From the NCBI GenBank assembly GCA_963761005.1, contig CAVXFK010000013.1:248001-312000 (forward strand): a stretch of 64,000 bases of DNA. Reading direction: 5' to 3'. Under the pieces are notes generated by a model. The model worked only from the letters and a program-made list of their open reading frames with translations, did not search any database and was not told where the DNA came from. The DNA is from DASWJZ01 sp963761005. Its GTDB lineage: Bacteria; Pseudomonadota; Alphaproteobacteria; Rhizobiales; Afifellaceae. Positions 26,096 to 36,330 of the stretch are shown piece after piece. The first letter of the stretch is position 1. Every line of letters begins with the position of its first letter. The position numbers and the translations under genes are program-made.

Positions 26096-28561
26096 ATGCT
26101 AAGGTCACGCCCGGATGCTCTTGATTCACCAGTGATCGCGCCCCGCAGAGCCGGCCAGATTCGCCTCTCCGTCGCCTTCGCGGCAGCGGCACTTGCCCTG
26201 TTGACCGCATCGGCGTCGGTCTCGGCCGAGACGTCGCGGCTGCCGCGCCCGCGCCCGGTTCAACCGGCGCCGGCCGATGCGTCGAACGCTGCGGAGACCG
26301 GCGACGCCTCAGCCGCGCCCGTACCGCGCCCCCGACCGGGAACCAGGGAAGCCGCGCCGACCGATCAGGCGAGCCCCAAGAACGCGGACCAGCCGTCACC
26401 CGCGGACACTCCCGAGTCGCCGCCCGCCGCCGATACAGCCGCGACTCCTGCCTCCGCTGACGCTGCCGGGGCTCCGGCCAGCGACGCGACCCCAGGAGGC
26501 GGAGCGAGCGGCGCAACGGAATCACCCGGGTCGGCAGATTCGGCCGCCCAGGCGACGAATTCCGCCGCAACGCCCGACAACAGCGCGCCGCTCCCGCGCC
26601 CGCGCCCAGAACTCAGCACCGCCGAGGCGGCGCGGCTCCTCGCGACGCAGTTCTATGGCTTCACCCCCGACTTCGCGCTCCGCGCGGCGCTCGACGCCGT
26701 GAACAACGGCAGCTACGACGAGGCACGGCAATTGGCGGCGACGCACGAGAATCCGATGGTGCCGGCGCTTGTCGACTGGCTGATCGCGCGCCAGCCCGAT
26801 TCCGGCATGTCGGCACCCGAGATCATCAAGATCCTGAAGACGCATCCCGGCTGGCCGGAGCCTGAGCGGCTGCAGCTTCGCGCCGAGCAGGCATTTCATG
26901 CCGACGGCCCGAGCGGCGAGCCGGTGCTTGCTTTCTACCACCTCGTCGAGCCGCTGACCGTCGGAGGCCGGCTGGCGCTCGCCGCCGCCCTTCGCGACGC
27001 CGGCCGCAACGCCGAGGCGGAGCCGATCGTCCGCGACCTCTGGCGCAACTGGTCGCTTGCGCCGTCGCAGGCGGCGGCAATGCTTGTGCGCTTCGGCTCC
27101 ATGCTGACGAGGGAGGACCACCTCTACCGGTTTCGCCGGCTGGTACTGCGCGAACGGAAGGAAGACGCCTCCGCGCAGGCGGAGCTCCTCGGCTCGGGCT
27201 ACGCGGACCTCGCCGAGGCGGTGATCGCCGTCCTCGACCGCAAAAAGAATGCGGCGCAATTGCTCGACGCGATGGCGCCCAATTTCTTTGCCGATCCGCT
27301 CTATATCTTCGCGCGCACGCACCAGCTCCTGCGCTCCGATCAGCCGATCGAGGCAGCGCGGTTCCTGCTCGAGGCGCGGCCCGACCTCGATCCCTCGGGC
27401 GACGGTGACATCTGGTGGGACGAGCGGCGCGACCTCGCGCGCGTGCTGCTCGATCGCGGCACCCCCGACCTTGCGTATCGGGTCGTGGCGGAAGCGCGCC
27501 CCGACGGCGAGAGCGAGCGCGTCGAGGCTGCCTTCCACGCCGGCTGGATCGCACTTCGGTTCCTGCACGATCCGAATCGCGCCGAACCACATTTCCGCGA
27601 GCTGCACACGCTGGCGACGCTGCCCCGCACCCAATCTCGCGCCTCCTACTGGCTCGGCCGGACGCACGAGGCTCAAGACCGGCCCGCCGCAGCGCACCTC
27701 GACTATGTCGAAGCAGCGCGCTTTGGCGGCACGTTCTACGGCCAGCTCGCGCGTCAGAAGCTCGGCATCAGGACGACCGGCCTTGAGCGCATGCCGCGGC
27801 CCTCGGCGCTCGACCGCATCCGCTTCGCCAGCCGCGAGATGGTGAAGGCGGTGCGCCTGCTGGCTTCCGCCGGCCATTCCGACATGGCGACACCATTCCT
27901 CGAGGCACTCGGCGAGAACGTGGATACGCCGGGCGAGGTCGCGCTTCTGACCACGCTCGCGCGAAGAATCGGCCGGCCACAAGACGGAAGCGACGCAGCC
28001 GCCGAAGCGGAAGAGCGCGGCCTCAAGGTGGCATCCCTGCCGGCGCTCTTCTTCGGCGTCCCGGCCGATCTCCGCACGCCGGAGGCAGTCGACCGTGCGC
28101 TCGTCTACGCGGTCGTGCGCCAGGAGAGCGCATTCAATCACACGGCGGTCAGCCAAGCCGGCGCACGTGGCCTGATGCAGCTCATGCCGGCGACGGCGCG
28201 CGCGACGGCCCGGAACGCCAGCATCCCCTTCTCTGTGCAGCGACTCACCACCGACCCGCTCTACAACGCGACGCTCGGCGCGCATCACCTGGGCGAGCTG
28301 CTTGACGGCCTAAACCGCTCCTATGTCCTGACCTTCGTCGGCTACAATGCCGGCCCCGGACGCGCGCTCCAGTGGGTGCACGACCACGGCGACCCACGCG
28401 GCGGCGCCGTCGATCCGATTGACTGGATCGAGCGCATTCCGTTCGACGAGACACGCGATTACGTAGAGAAGGTGATGGAGAACTTGCAGCTCTACCGGTC
28501 GCGGATCGGCCACCCCCTCTCGCTGATGCAGGATCTGGTCCGTGGCGGTCCGCAAGGCTGA
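26096..28561 (+). CDS. Soluble lytic murein transglycosylase (SLT family 1)
   Basis: An 821-residue periplasmic transglycosylase that cleaves glycan strands to 1,6-anhydromuropeptides. A signal segment (LSVAFAAAALALLTASASVSA) is followed by a low-complexity region with three PRPRP motifs in about the first 170 residues. A long helical U-domain (about 175-620) leads to the C-terminal SLT domain with the catalytic Glu677 in VRQESAFNHTAVSQAGARG and LMQLMPATA, then FVGYNAGPGRALQW. The start is uncertain because a leader of about 20 residues precedes the hydrophobic segment; a GTG at 26132 is an alternative. Confidence 0.93.
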   Translation: MLRSRPDALDSPVIAPRRAGQIRLSVAFAAAALALLTASASVSAETSRLPRPRPVQPAPADASNAAETGDASAAPVPRPRPGTREAAPTDQASPKNADQPSPADTPESPPAADTAATPASADAAGAPASDATPGGGASGATESPGSADSAAQATNSAATPDNSAPLPRPRPELSTAEAARLLATQFYGFTPDFALRAALDAVNNGSYDEARQLAATHENPMVPALVDWLIARQPDSGMSAPEIIKILKTHPGWPEPERLQLRAEQAFHADGPSGEPVLAFYHLVEPLTVGGRLALAAALRDAGRNAEAEPIVRDLWRNWSLAPSQAAAMLVRFGSMLTREDHLYRFRRLVLRERKEDASAQAELLGSGYADLAEAVIAVLDRKKNAAQLLDAMAPNFFADPLYIFARTHQLLRSDQPIEAARFLLEARPDLDPSGDGDIWWDERRDLARVLLDRGTPDLAYRVVAEARPDGESERVEAAFHAGWIALRFLHDPNRAEPHFRELHTLATLPRTQSRASYWLGRTHEAQDRPAAAHLDYVEAARFGGTFYGQLARQKLGIRTTGLERMPRPSALDRIRFASREMVKAVRLLASAGHSDMATPFLEALGENVDTPGEVALLTTLARRIGRPQDGSDAAAEAEERGLKVASLPALFFGVPADLRTPEAVDRALVYAVVRQESAFNHTAVSQAGARGLMQLMPATARATARNASIPFSVQRLTTDPLYNATLGAHHLGELLDGLNRSYVLTFVGYNAGPGRALQWVHDHGDPRGGAVDPIDWIERIPFDETRDYVEKVMENLQLYRSRIGHPLSLMQDLVRGGPQG

Positions 28562-29492
28562 AGCAGAGACCGAAACGGTGCCCTCCAATGGAGTGGAGAA
28601 CCCTGAGCGCATCGAGGGGCGCGTCGCTTGGTTTCGCGCGCAAGATGGCCTCTCACTCGCGCTGCGCTTCTTCGATTGCGCGGATCGAAGCCGCCTCCCC
28701 CTGCTCTGCCTCCCCGGCCTCTCGCGGAATTCCCGCGACTTCATCGCGCTTGGCCGATTCTTCACCGAGCATCCGACCGATCCGCGTCAGGTGATCGCGG
28801 TCGACTATCGCGGCCGCGGCCTGTCTGACAGCGACCCGGACTGGCGGAACTACAAGCCGATCACGGAAGCCCAAGACGTTCTCGCCGCAGCTGCCGCCTT
28901 CGGCTTGGAACGCGCGATTCTGGTTGGCACGTCGCGCGGGGGAATACTGGCGATGCTCCTCGGCGCGCTCCGCCCCTCGTTAATCACAGGCGTCGTCTTG
29001 AACGACATCGGACCGGTGATCGAGGGCCGCGGTCTCGCGCGGATCAAGGGCTATCTGTCGGTCAAGCGGCGCCCGGTCGAGACGTGGGACGCCGCGGTGG
29101 CGGAGGTCCGCGCGACGAGCGAAGCGCAGTATCCAGGCCTGCCGGGCGACGAATGGCAGGACCTGGCGGCGGCTTACTACGGCGAGACGAACGACGGATT
29201 CGCGGCGCTCTTCGATCCGAATTTAAGGAAGGCCGTCACGGACATCGATTTGACAGAGCGCGTGCCCGTGCTTTGGCCGCAGTTCATGTCGCTCGCGTCC
29301 GTCCCGGTTCTTGCGATCCGCGGCGCGCTCTCCGATCTCCTAAGCTCGCAAACGCTGGCGGAAATGGCCGACCGTCATCCGCGCCTCGAGGTGCTGACCG
29401 TCGAAAGGCAGGGGCATCCGCCGCTCCTGCGCGACGCCGAGACGCTGGCGCGGATTCACGCCTTCGCCGCGCGGTGCGACGCGCCGTCTTAG
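28542..29492 (+). CDS. Alpha/beta hydrolase
   Basis: A 316-residue hydrolase beginning at GTG and overlapping the transglycosylase end by 20 bases in a different frame. It shows LLCLPGLSRNSRDF, VDYRGRGLSDSD, the nucleophile elbow VGTSRGG (Ser) and a late catalytic His in VERQGHPPLL. The fold is certain, the substrate is not. It ends before a hairpin terminator and is convergent with the porin gene. The GTG has no strong Shine-Dalgarno sequence, so coupling to the upstream gene is plausible. Confidence 0.85.
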   Translation: MAVRKAEAETETVPSNGVENPERIEGRVAWFRAQDGLSLALRFFDCADRSRLPLLCLPGLSRNSRDFIALGRFFTEHPTDPRQVIAVDYRGRGLSDSDPDWRNYKPITEAQDVLAAAAAFGLERAILVGTSRGGILAMLLGALRPSLITGVVLNDIGPVIEGRGLARIKGYLSVKRRPVETWDAAVAEVRATSEAQYPGLPGDEWQDLAAAYYGETNDGFAALFDPNLRKAVTDIDLTERVPVLWPQFMSLASVPVLAIRGALSDLLSSQTLAEMADRHPRLEVLTVERQGHPPLLRDAETLARIHAFAARCDAPS

Positions 29493-29531
29493 TGCATACG
29501 AACTTAGCGCACACGGAACGCCGACAAAAAG

Positions 29532-29555
29532 AAAGCCCGGCCAAAGCCGGGCTTT
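29532..29555. terminator. Bidirectional terminator between hydrolase and porin genes
   Basis: A perfect 10-bp stem (AAAGCCCGGC / GCCGGGCTTT) with a 4-base loop lies between the two convergent genes. On the minus strand it is followed by CTTTTTGTCG, so it best serves the porin gene; on the plus strand the following TCAATC is weaker. Confidence 0.8.
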
Positions 29556-29577
29556 CAATCTCAGATTTGCGCGAGGT

Positions 29578-30877
29578 TTAGAAGTCGCGCTGGATGCGCC
29601 ACATCACGCCCCAGAGGTCGCTGTCGTTCGCAACGTGCTTGAAGTCCACGTGCTCCCAAGCGAATTCCGGGCCAGCCTTCAGGCCAGGCGCGAATGTGTA
29701 GTAGCCGCCGGTCTGGAAGGCCCAGAAGTTGTAGTCGAGCGGATCGGCCGTGGCGCCCGCCGCAACAGCGAACACGCCCGCGCCAATCGCCGCAGCGGTG
29801 TTGTTCGTGACCGAATGACCGTTCACGTGAGTGTACGACCCATTCGCCCACACGTTCAGGTTCGGGCTGCCCAGAGGACCGCTGATACCGGCGCGAACGT
29901 TCCAAGCCTTGTTGGTGTCGCTCGCGTTCGGACCAGTGAAGTCACCGGCCCCACCGACATCGCGCGTGATGTACTTCAGCGCGCCGTCCGCGTAACCGGC
30001 CTGAGTATTGATGGCCCAACCGCCCGGGATGCCGATCTTCAGGCCCACACCGACCGCAAAGCCGAGATCGGTGTTGTTCGAACTCTCGCCGACCGGAGAA
30101 GTGCCTGGAGCCGCCGGGAACCCGTTCCGGTCGTGGATGGCCCGCACGGCGCCCATGATCTGCGCCGAGCCCCAGCCCTGATCGACGCGGATATTGGCGA
30201 CGCCGTCCGGGAACTCATGACCCTCGTAGTCGTCATAGGGCGAGTTACCGTAGCGTCCGTTCGACATCGGGTCTTCCGCGGCGAGCGTGAAGGAGAACCC
30301 GTTGCCACCGGCAAACGTGAACGCGGACAGGTTGGTGCTGCCCTGCGTGTTGTCGTCGATCAGGAGGATGTCGCCAGGACCATCCGAGCCCCAGAAGTCG
30401 AAGAACGACCCAGTGCGGCCCGCCGTGAAGGTGCCCCAATCGTTGCTGACCTGAATGAAGGCGTTGTCAAGGTCAGCGCTCGCGCCATTAGCGTCGGAGT
30501 TGTTGGTGGCGCCACTGTTCGTCGCCTCAATGGCGATATAGGCCCGGATGAGACCGATGTCGGCCTGAGTGCGGGCATCAAGGCTGATGTGACCGCGCGC
30601 AAGGCTCGTCCAGTTGTTCACTTCCTGAGCGTCGGTAATGCCAAGCCGCCTGCGAAGGCTGCTGCTGCTACCGTTGAAGTAACGTGAAGTCGTACCGGAC
30701 ATAGCCCGAAATCTTCAGGCAGTTTTCCGTCCCGGGAATGTAGAAGTAGCCCGTCCCGAAGGCGTCGCAGATCCGCACATATTCGACCGGCTCGACGGTC
30801 GGAAGGTCGGCGGCCTGCGCCCCGGTGCCAACGGCGAACACCGCCGCGGAGCCGAAGAGAAGGCTCTTGAGTTTCAT
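29578..30877 (-). pseudogene. Porin (Porin_2 family), split by a single-base frameshift
   Basis: The gene starts at ATG 30877, with GGAGG six bases upstream, and encodes a signal peptide and the Porin_2 N-terminus (QAADLPTVEPVEYVRICDAFG, FYIPGTENCLKISGYVRYDF). The frame then breaks. The remaining 340 or so residues (RRRLGITDAQE, SLDARTQADIG ... MWRIQRDF) continue in another frame to the stop at 29578. One surplus base at 30681-30682 (coding-strand TT) explains it: removal gives GYVRYDFTYFNG and an intact protein of 432 residues. Porin_2 proteins form the trimeric general porins of Rhizobiales. Either the gene is inactivated or, more likely, the base is a sequencing error. Confidence 0.9.
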
Positions 30878-31441
30878 ATTAGACCTCCAGTCCAAGTTGC
30901 TTGAGCCGGGGTATCCGTTTTCGATCTGGCTGACTGCCATCCGATTCGGGGCCCCCCGCCCCTTGTGCTGCCCAAAGACAGCGGCCGCCGATCGGCTGCC
31001 TGAGATGACACTATCCATCCGCATCGCCGAGGCAACAGCGATGCTTCACACGAGCAAGCTTTCCCCACTTCATGTTGCAGAATTGCCACGAAACCCGCGG
31101 CTTTCGGGCCAAAATGGGTCGTTTGTTATCAACCCGTGAACCGCCTCGAGGGCGTACCAAGGGCGACTGAGACAACCGGTTTCCGGGAGGGTGGGCAACG
31201 AATCGTCTCCCGATTGCGTCGGTCAGCCCTGGTGTCCCGTTTCTGCGAATCTCGGGACCCCCACCCGCACCAGCAGTCTAACCCCTACGTGCCGCGACAC
31301 TGGTGCTCCCTTGTGCGGCGCCTTCCCACTGGTAAATTTGATCTAGCCCCCTCAAATCACGCCGCGCAACCAGGAGGCCGGCGGTGAGCCCTTTCCGTAA
31401 AGGCTTGTCACAAAACGATCTTTTCTTCGTGGACCGGTTCG
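30878..31441. other. Intergenic region upstream of the porin, no gene seen
   Basis: About 560 bases between the divergent porin and TPR-sulfotransferase genes. Short open frames here have no family similarity. It must hold both promoters and the long porin leader, but I could not identify a convincing -35/-10 pair, operator or riboswitch. Confidence 0.5.
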
Positions 31442-33055
31442 ATGCCTCGCCGTGAAGCTCCCCACCGCGCGACGACGGGCGCCCTGGCTCCGGCCGATAT
31501 CGGGGCGCTTCTGAAGAAGGGCCTGGCGCTGCAGATGCAGGGGCAGCTGTGGCCGGCGCAGGAGTGCTACCGGGCCATCCTCGAGCGCGATCCCGGCCAG
31601 CCCGATGCGCTGCATCTGACCGGCCTGATCGCGATCGAAGCGGGCCGAATCGAAGCCGCCATCCGAATGTTCAAGCAGGCGGTATCCCGCAAGCCCGCTG
31701 ACCCGGCGCTGCGCGGGAGCTACGCGGAAGCCCTTATCCAGAACAACGATCCTGTCGCGGCCGAGCGCCAGCTCCGTCGGGCGCAGAAGCTCAGCTCCCG
31801 ACAACCCGGAAATCCTGTGCAAGGTGGCGCGCTGTCTACGCCCTGCTTGGCCGGGAGAACGACGCCAGGCGGGCGTTTGAGGATCTGATCGCTCGCGATC
31901 CGAGACATCCCTCGGCGCTGACCTCCTATGCGGACTTCCTCATCCGGGTCGGCGAACTGGAGAAGGCCCGGGCGATCTATCGAGAAGCCATCGACCTCGG
32001 AGTCGCCCCGGCTGACGCGCTGGCCGGACTTGCTGATTGCGAGAAATTTCAAGGGAGATCCGCCGGAGCTCGTAGAAATCGAGGGGTTCTCTCTCGACCG
32101 GGCTTGAGAGCATCAGAGGCCATCAAGCTCACGCGGGCGGCAGCCAAAATCTGCAACGACATCGGCAGATATGACGATGCCTTCCGGTATTACCTGTCCG
32201 TGAAGCAGCTTCTCGGGTCGCTGTCACCGCAGCAGGATCACCATGCAGAGCGATTTCGCTTGATCAGATCGATCTTTGCGCCGGCGTTCTTCGCCGCGCA
32301 CCAGGATTGGGGCGATCCATCGCAGATAGCCTGTGTTCATTGTGGGAATGCCTCGCTCCGGCACTACGCTCACCGAGCAGATCATCGCGGCGCATCCAAG
32401 CGCCGCAGCGGCCGGCGAAATCGGCGTGCCGAACAGGATCGCAAAGTCGCTCGGCTTTGGCGCGTCCGACGAAAAGGCGTTCGCACGCCGAATCAGCAGG
32501 CTGAAACCGAGGGAGGTTGCGGCGCTGGCGCGCGAAGGGCTCGAAATGCTCGTCCGATTCTCGAAGACCGCCGAGCGGATCACCGATAAGCTCCCACACA
32601 ACTTCGAATTGCTTGGACTGATCGCGATGCTCTTTCCGAGAGCAAAGATCATCCACTGTCGGCGCAATCCGCTCGACACCTGCGTCTCCTGTTTCCTGAC
32701 GCCGCTCTCTGAGGAACATGCCTACACGCACGACCTCAGTGCTCTCGGCGAGTACTACCGAGACTATGCCGCGCTGATGGACTACTGGCGGGCAGTGCTT
32801 CCGATGCCGATCCTCGATGTCGACTACGAATTGCTGGTGGCGGACCCCGAGGGTCAGTCGCGGCGATTGGTCGACTTCGTCGGGCTCGACTGGAACCCGG
32901 CGTGCCTGGAGTTCCACGCGGGCGGCCGCGCCATCCACACCATCAGCCGTGCGCAGGTGCGCCAGCCGATCTACGACACCTCGATCGGGCGCTGGCGGCG
33001 TTATGAGAAACACCTCGGCCCGCTGCGCGCGGCGCTTGGCGATCTTGTGTCGTGA
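31442..33055 (+). pseudogene. TPR-sulfotransferase, frame broken several times
   Basis: The reading of this gene jumps frame at about 31797-31799, 31833-31839, possibly 32053-32095, and 32329-32334. Stitched together it is collinear with the intact paralogue at 34400: TPR units (CYRAILERDPGQPDALHL, IEAAIRMFKQAVSRKPADP, FEDLIARDPRHPSAL, ARAIYREAIDLG), the spacer DIGRYDDAFRYYLSVK, and the sulfotransferase domain with FIVGMPRSGTTLTEQII, HCRRNPLDTCVSCF, YWRAVLP and AQVRQPIYDTSI. Each segment keeps good codon usage and no stop occurs inside a segment. At most sites a single inserted base, often in a homopolymer, restores the frame. This favours sequence error over long decay. Confidence 0.85.
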
Positions 33056-33139
33056 TCTGTTAAATCACTTGCGATCGGCGGACACCGCGATACCAACACT
33101 TGAGTTCGGCGAACCGAACAGCTCTTCGACGGGAGGCAC

Positions 33140-34327
33140 ATGGCGCGCATCCTCGTTCTCGGCGGCGACGGCTTCTGCGGCTGGCCGACCAGCCTTTACC
33201 TCTCCGTGCGGGGTCATGACGTCACCATCGTCGACAACCTCTCGCGCCGGAAGATCGACGTTGAGCTTGAGGTCGAATTGCTGACGCCGATCCGCCCGCT
33301 TTCCGAACGCCTGCGGGCATGGAAGGAAGTGAGCGGTCGCGAGATCGGCTTCGAAAGCTTCACGATCGGCGAGAACTACCATCGCCTCCTCACCAAGATC
33401 AGGGAGGAGAAGCCGGACGCGATCGTCCACTTCGCGGAGCAGCGCGCCGCGCCCTATTCGATGAAGTCCTCGTGGCATAAGCGCTACACGGTCAACAACA
33501 ACCTGAACGCCACCAACGACGTTCTGTGCGCGATCGTCGAATCAAAGGTCGACGTGCACCTCGTCCACCTCGGCACGATGGGCGTCTACGGCTACGGCAC
33601 CGCGGGGATGAAGATTCCTGAAGGCTATCTCAAAGTCTTCTTGAACACGGACGAGGGCAATCAGATCGAGCACGAGATCCTCTACCCGTTCAATCCGGGC
33701 TCAATCTACCACATGACGAAGACCCAGGATCAGCTCTTCTTTCACTTTTACAACAAGAACGACGGCGTGAAGATCACCGATCTCCACCAGGGGATCGTCT
33801 GGGGAACACAGACGCCTGAGACGAAGATGGACGAGCGGCTGATCAATCGCTTCGACTATGACGGCGATTACGGGACCGTGCTGAACCGCTTTCTGATGCA
33901 GGCCGCGATCGGCTACCCCCTCACCGTCCACGGGACGGGCGGCCAGACGCGCGCCTTCATCCATATCCACGACACCTGCCGCTGCATCGAGCTCGCCATC
34001 GAGAACCCGCCGCAAAGCGGTGAAAGAGTGAACATCCTCAACCAGATGACGGAGACACACCGGGTGCGCGACCTGGCGGAACTGGTGTCCGGGTTGACCG
34101 GCACGCCGATCCAGTACCTGCCGAATCCGAGGAATGAAGCGAGCGAGAACGATCTGCACGTCACCAACGACCGCTTCCTGCGCATGGGGCTCGAGCCTAT
34201 TACACTTCAGAACGGGCTGATGCAGGAGGTGACGGAGATCGCCCGCAAATACGCGGCCCGCTGTGACCGCTCGAAAATCCCCTGCGTCTCGCTCTGGCGC
34301 CAGAGCGCAAGTCACCCCCCATCCTGA
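33140..34327 (+). CDS. sqdB: UDP-sulfoquinovose synthase homologue (SqdB/SQD1-like)
   Basis: A 395-residue extended SDR. The N-terminus ILVLGGDGFCGWPTSLYLS is the NAD-binding motif in the SQD1 form, and NLSRRKIDVELEVELLTPI, HFAEQRAAPYSMKS, MDERLINRFDYDG and GTVLNRFLMQAAIGYPLTV are SQD1 signatures. The catalytic residues appear as Thr146 (HLGTMGVYG), Tyr190 and Lys194 (SIYHMTKTQ). The known reaction is UDP-glucose + sulfite to UDP-sulfoquinovose. The usual partner SqdX/SqdD glycosyltransferase is not in this window; instead two sulfotransferases flank it. The gene may therefore serve a surface polysaccharide or sulfolipid. Confidence 0.85.
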   Translation: MARILVLGGDGFCGWPTSLYLSVRGHDVTIVDNLSRRKIDVELEVELLTPIRPLSERLRAWKEVSGREIGFESFTIGENYHRLLTKIREEKPDAIVHFAEQRAAPYSMKSSWHKRYTVNNNLNATNDVLCAIVESKVDVHLVHLGTMGVYGYGTAGMKIPEGYLKVFLNTDEGNQIEHEILYPFNPGSIYHMTKTQDQLFFHFYNKNDGVKITDLHQGIVWGTQTPETKMDERLINRFDYDGDYGTVLNRFLMQAAIGYPLTVHGTGGQTRAFIHIHDTCRCIELAIENPPQSGERVNILNQMTETHRVRDLAELVSGLTGTPIQYLPNPRNEASENDLHVTNDRFLRMGLEPITLQNGLMQEVTEIARKYAARCDRSKIPCVSLWRQSASHPPS

Positions 34328-34399
34328 GCGACTTCGGACTATTGCGCTCAGCATCGGGGCTGATACCTGTGTTCGGTCGTCCAAGCTCCCGCAACTGAG

Positions 34400-36076
34400 A
34401 TGCCGAAACTTCCCTACTCCGGGCCCTCGCTCAGCCGATTGCTGAAGAACCAGGGCCAAGGCGGTCCGCGCCCGCGAAACGCCCCCGCGTCAGGCGCCGA
34501 CGCCAATCTTGAGATCGCGCGGCTTCTCCAAGAGGGAAGACAATTCCACGCGGGAGGCGAATACGCGCCGGCCGAAAGATGCGCTCGACTGGTCCTCTCC
34601 AGGCGGCCCGGACATCCTTATGGCCTGCACCTCCTCGGCATGGTCGCGCTTTCGGCCGGCAGGCACGATGAGGCGGTCGGCCTTTTTCGGCAAGCGATCG
34701 CGGCAGAGCCGAGGGAGCCCGGCTTCTATTGCGATCTCGCCAACACGTATCTTCAGAAGAAGGAACCGGATGCGGCCAAGCCGGTCATCCGTCAGGCTCT
34801 GAAGCTCGACCCCGGCAACCCGACGGCGCTCTACCTCTACGCCGCCTGGAAGGTCAAGGACGGTGAAGAGACAAACGCCCGGCGGCTCTACGAGAATTTG
34901 CTGAGTCGCCACCCGAACTACCTGCCCGCCATTCTCGGCCTTGCGGAGCTCTCGGCGACGCTTGGAGACTTCGCGACAGCGCAGACGCTTTTCCGGAAGG
35001 CCTCCGGCGTCAAGCAGGCAAGGATGCGGGCCCTCATCGGCCTCGTGCGCTGTGAAAAGCTGACGCGCGATTCGCCCGAGGCCGCAGAGCTCAAAAGCTA
35101 CGCGAACGTCGTCAATCGGAGCCGCCCTGACGAATACATGAAGCTGCGCTATGCGCTCGGCAGGATCGCAGAGAACTCAGGCGACTACGACGAAGCGTTC
35201 CAGAACTTTGCCGAGGCCAAGCTGCCCGGCGAAGTCCCCTACAGCCTCGACGCGCTCGAACGAAAGCACGCACTGCGGAGATCAATCTTCACGCCAGCCT
35301 TCTTCGAAGAACGGCTGGACTACGGCCACCTGAGCGACCGTCCCGTCTTCATCGTCGGCATGCCCCGGTCGGGGACCACGCTTACCGAGCAGATCATTGC
35401 CACCCATCCGGCCGCTGCAGGCGCGGGCGAGTTGACGACGATCGAGCATTTCGCGATCGACTTCCTCGCGTTCCACACCGACGAGCACACGCTCACCAAC
35501 CGCATGCTGACGCTGACGAAGGCGGAGACGCAGGAGCTCGCGGAAAAATATCTCGCCGTCCTCGATGAGACATCTCCCACGGCGGCGCGCGTTGTCGACA
35601 AGATGCCCCACAACTTCGAGCATCTCGGCCTTATCAGGCTCCTTTTCCCGAACGCGAAGATCATTCATTGTCGTCGCAACGCGCTCGATACGTGTGTCTC
35701 CTGTTTCACCGTCGGGCTGGATATCGCGGGTCACCCCTATCTCGCGGACCTGCCGACTCTCGGCGCCTACTACCGCGCTTACGTGAGCCTAATGGACTAC
35801 TGGAAGTCTGCCCTCCCCGGGCAGATCTACGAGTCAGACTATGAGCACCTCACGGCGTCGCTTGAGGAAAACGCCCGTAAGCTGATCGACCAGGTCGGGC
35901 TTCCGTGGGATCCGGCATGCCTCGATTTTCATGCGTTGGAGCGCCCCGTCTACACGGCGAGTCGGGCACAAGTGCGCCAGCCGATCTATCGGACATCGGT
36001 CGAGCGCTGGCGCCACTACGACAAGCATCTCGGGCCGTTGAAGGCCGCGCTTGGCGACCTTGCGAGCGAGAATTGA
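34400..36076 (+). CDS. TPR-repeat sulfotransferase
   Basis: A 558-residue fusion. Residues about 35-280 are six to seven TPR-like repeats (for example CARLVLSRRPGHPYGLHLLGM, AVGLFRQAIAAEPREP). The C-terminal half is a sulfotransferase: the 5'-phosphosulfate loop is FIVGMPRSGTTLTEQII at about 316-332, and the 3'-phosphate motif is HCRRNALDTCVSCF around 424-437. It should transfer sulfate from PAPS to an unknown acceptor. The protein has no signal peptide. The acceptor may be a glycan, given the sqdB neighbour. Full length and unbroken, unlike its paralogue upstream. Confidence 0.88.
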   Translation: MPKLPYSGPSLSRLLKNQGQGGPRPRNAPASGADANLEIARLLQEGRQFHAGGEYAPAERCARLVLSRRPGHPYGLHLLGMVALSAGRHDEAVGLFRQAIAAEPREPGFYCDLANTYLQKKEPDAAKPVIRQALKLDPGNPTALYLYAAWKVKDGEETNARRLYENLLSRHPNYLPAILGLAELSATLGDFATAQTLFRKASGVKQARMRALIGLVRCEKLTRDSPEAAELKSYANVVNRSRPDEYMKLRYALGRIAENSGDYDEAFQNFAEAKLPGEVPYSLDALERKHALRRSIFTPAFFEERLDYGHLSDRPVFIVGMPRSGTTLTEQIIATHPAAAGAGELTTIEHFAIDFLAFHTDEHTLTNRMLTLTKAETQELAEKYLAVLDETSPTAARVVDKMPHNFEHLGLIRLLFPNAKIIHCRRNALDTCVSCFTVGLDIAGHPYLADLPTLGAYYRAYVSLMDYWKSALPGQIYESDYEHLTASLEENARKLIDQVGLPWDPACLDFHALERPVYTASRAQVRQPIYRTSVERWRHYDKHLGPLKAALGDLASEN

Positions 36077-36146
36077 AGCGACATGCGAGCCTCGGCCGCC
36101 ACCGACAGGGTTGACCGCGGGCCGGAAACCCCGCATCTCCGGCGGC

Positions 36147-36239
36147 GGAGAGGTGGCCGAGCGGTCGAAGGCGCTCCCCTGCTAAGGGAGTAGACGGTGT
36201 TGAGCTGTCTCGTGGGTTCGAATCCCATCCTCTCCGCCA
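36147..36239 (+). tRNA. tRNA-Ser(GCU)
   Basis: A class II tRNA of 90 nt plus an encoded CCA. Acceptor GGAGAGG/CCTCTCC pairs perfectly, the anticodon arm is CTCCC-CTGCTAA-GGGAG with anticodon GCT, a long variable arm follows and the T-arm is GTGGG-TTCGAAT-CCCAT. It reads AGC and AGU serine codons. Confidence 0.97.
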
Positions 36240-36330
36240 TTTATCATCACGTCCGCGCTTCTACGTTCGCCGAGCGACCGACCCGGGATAGAGTCGGCTT
36301 CGAGTCCACAATTCGGCGGCGTTTCTCGCC

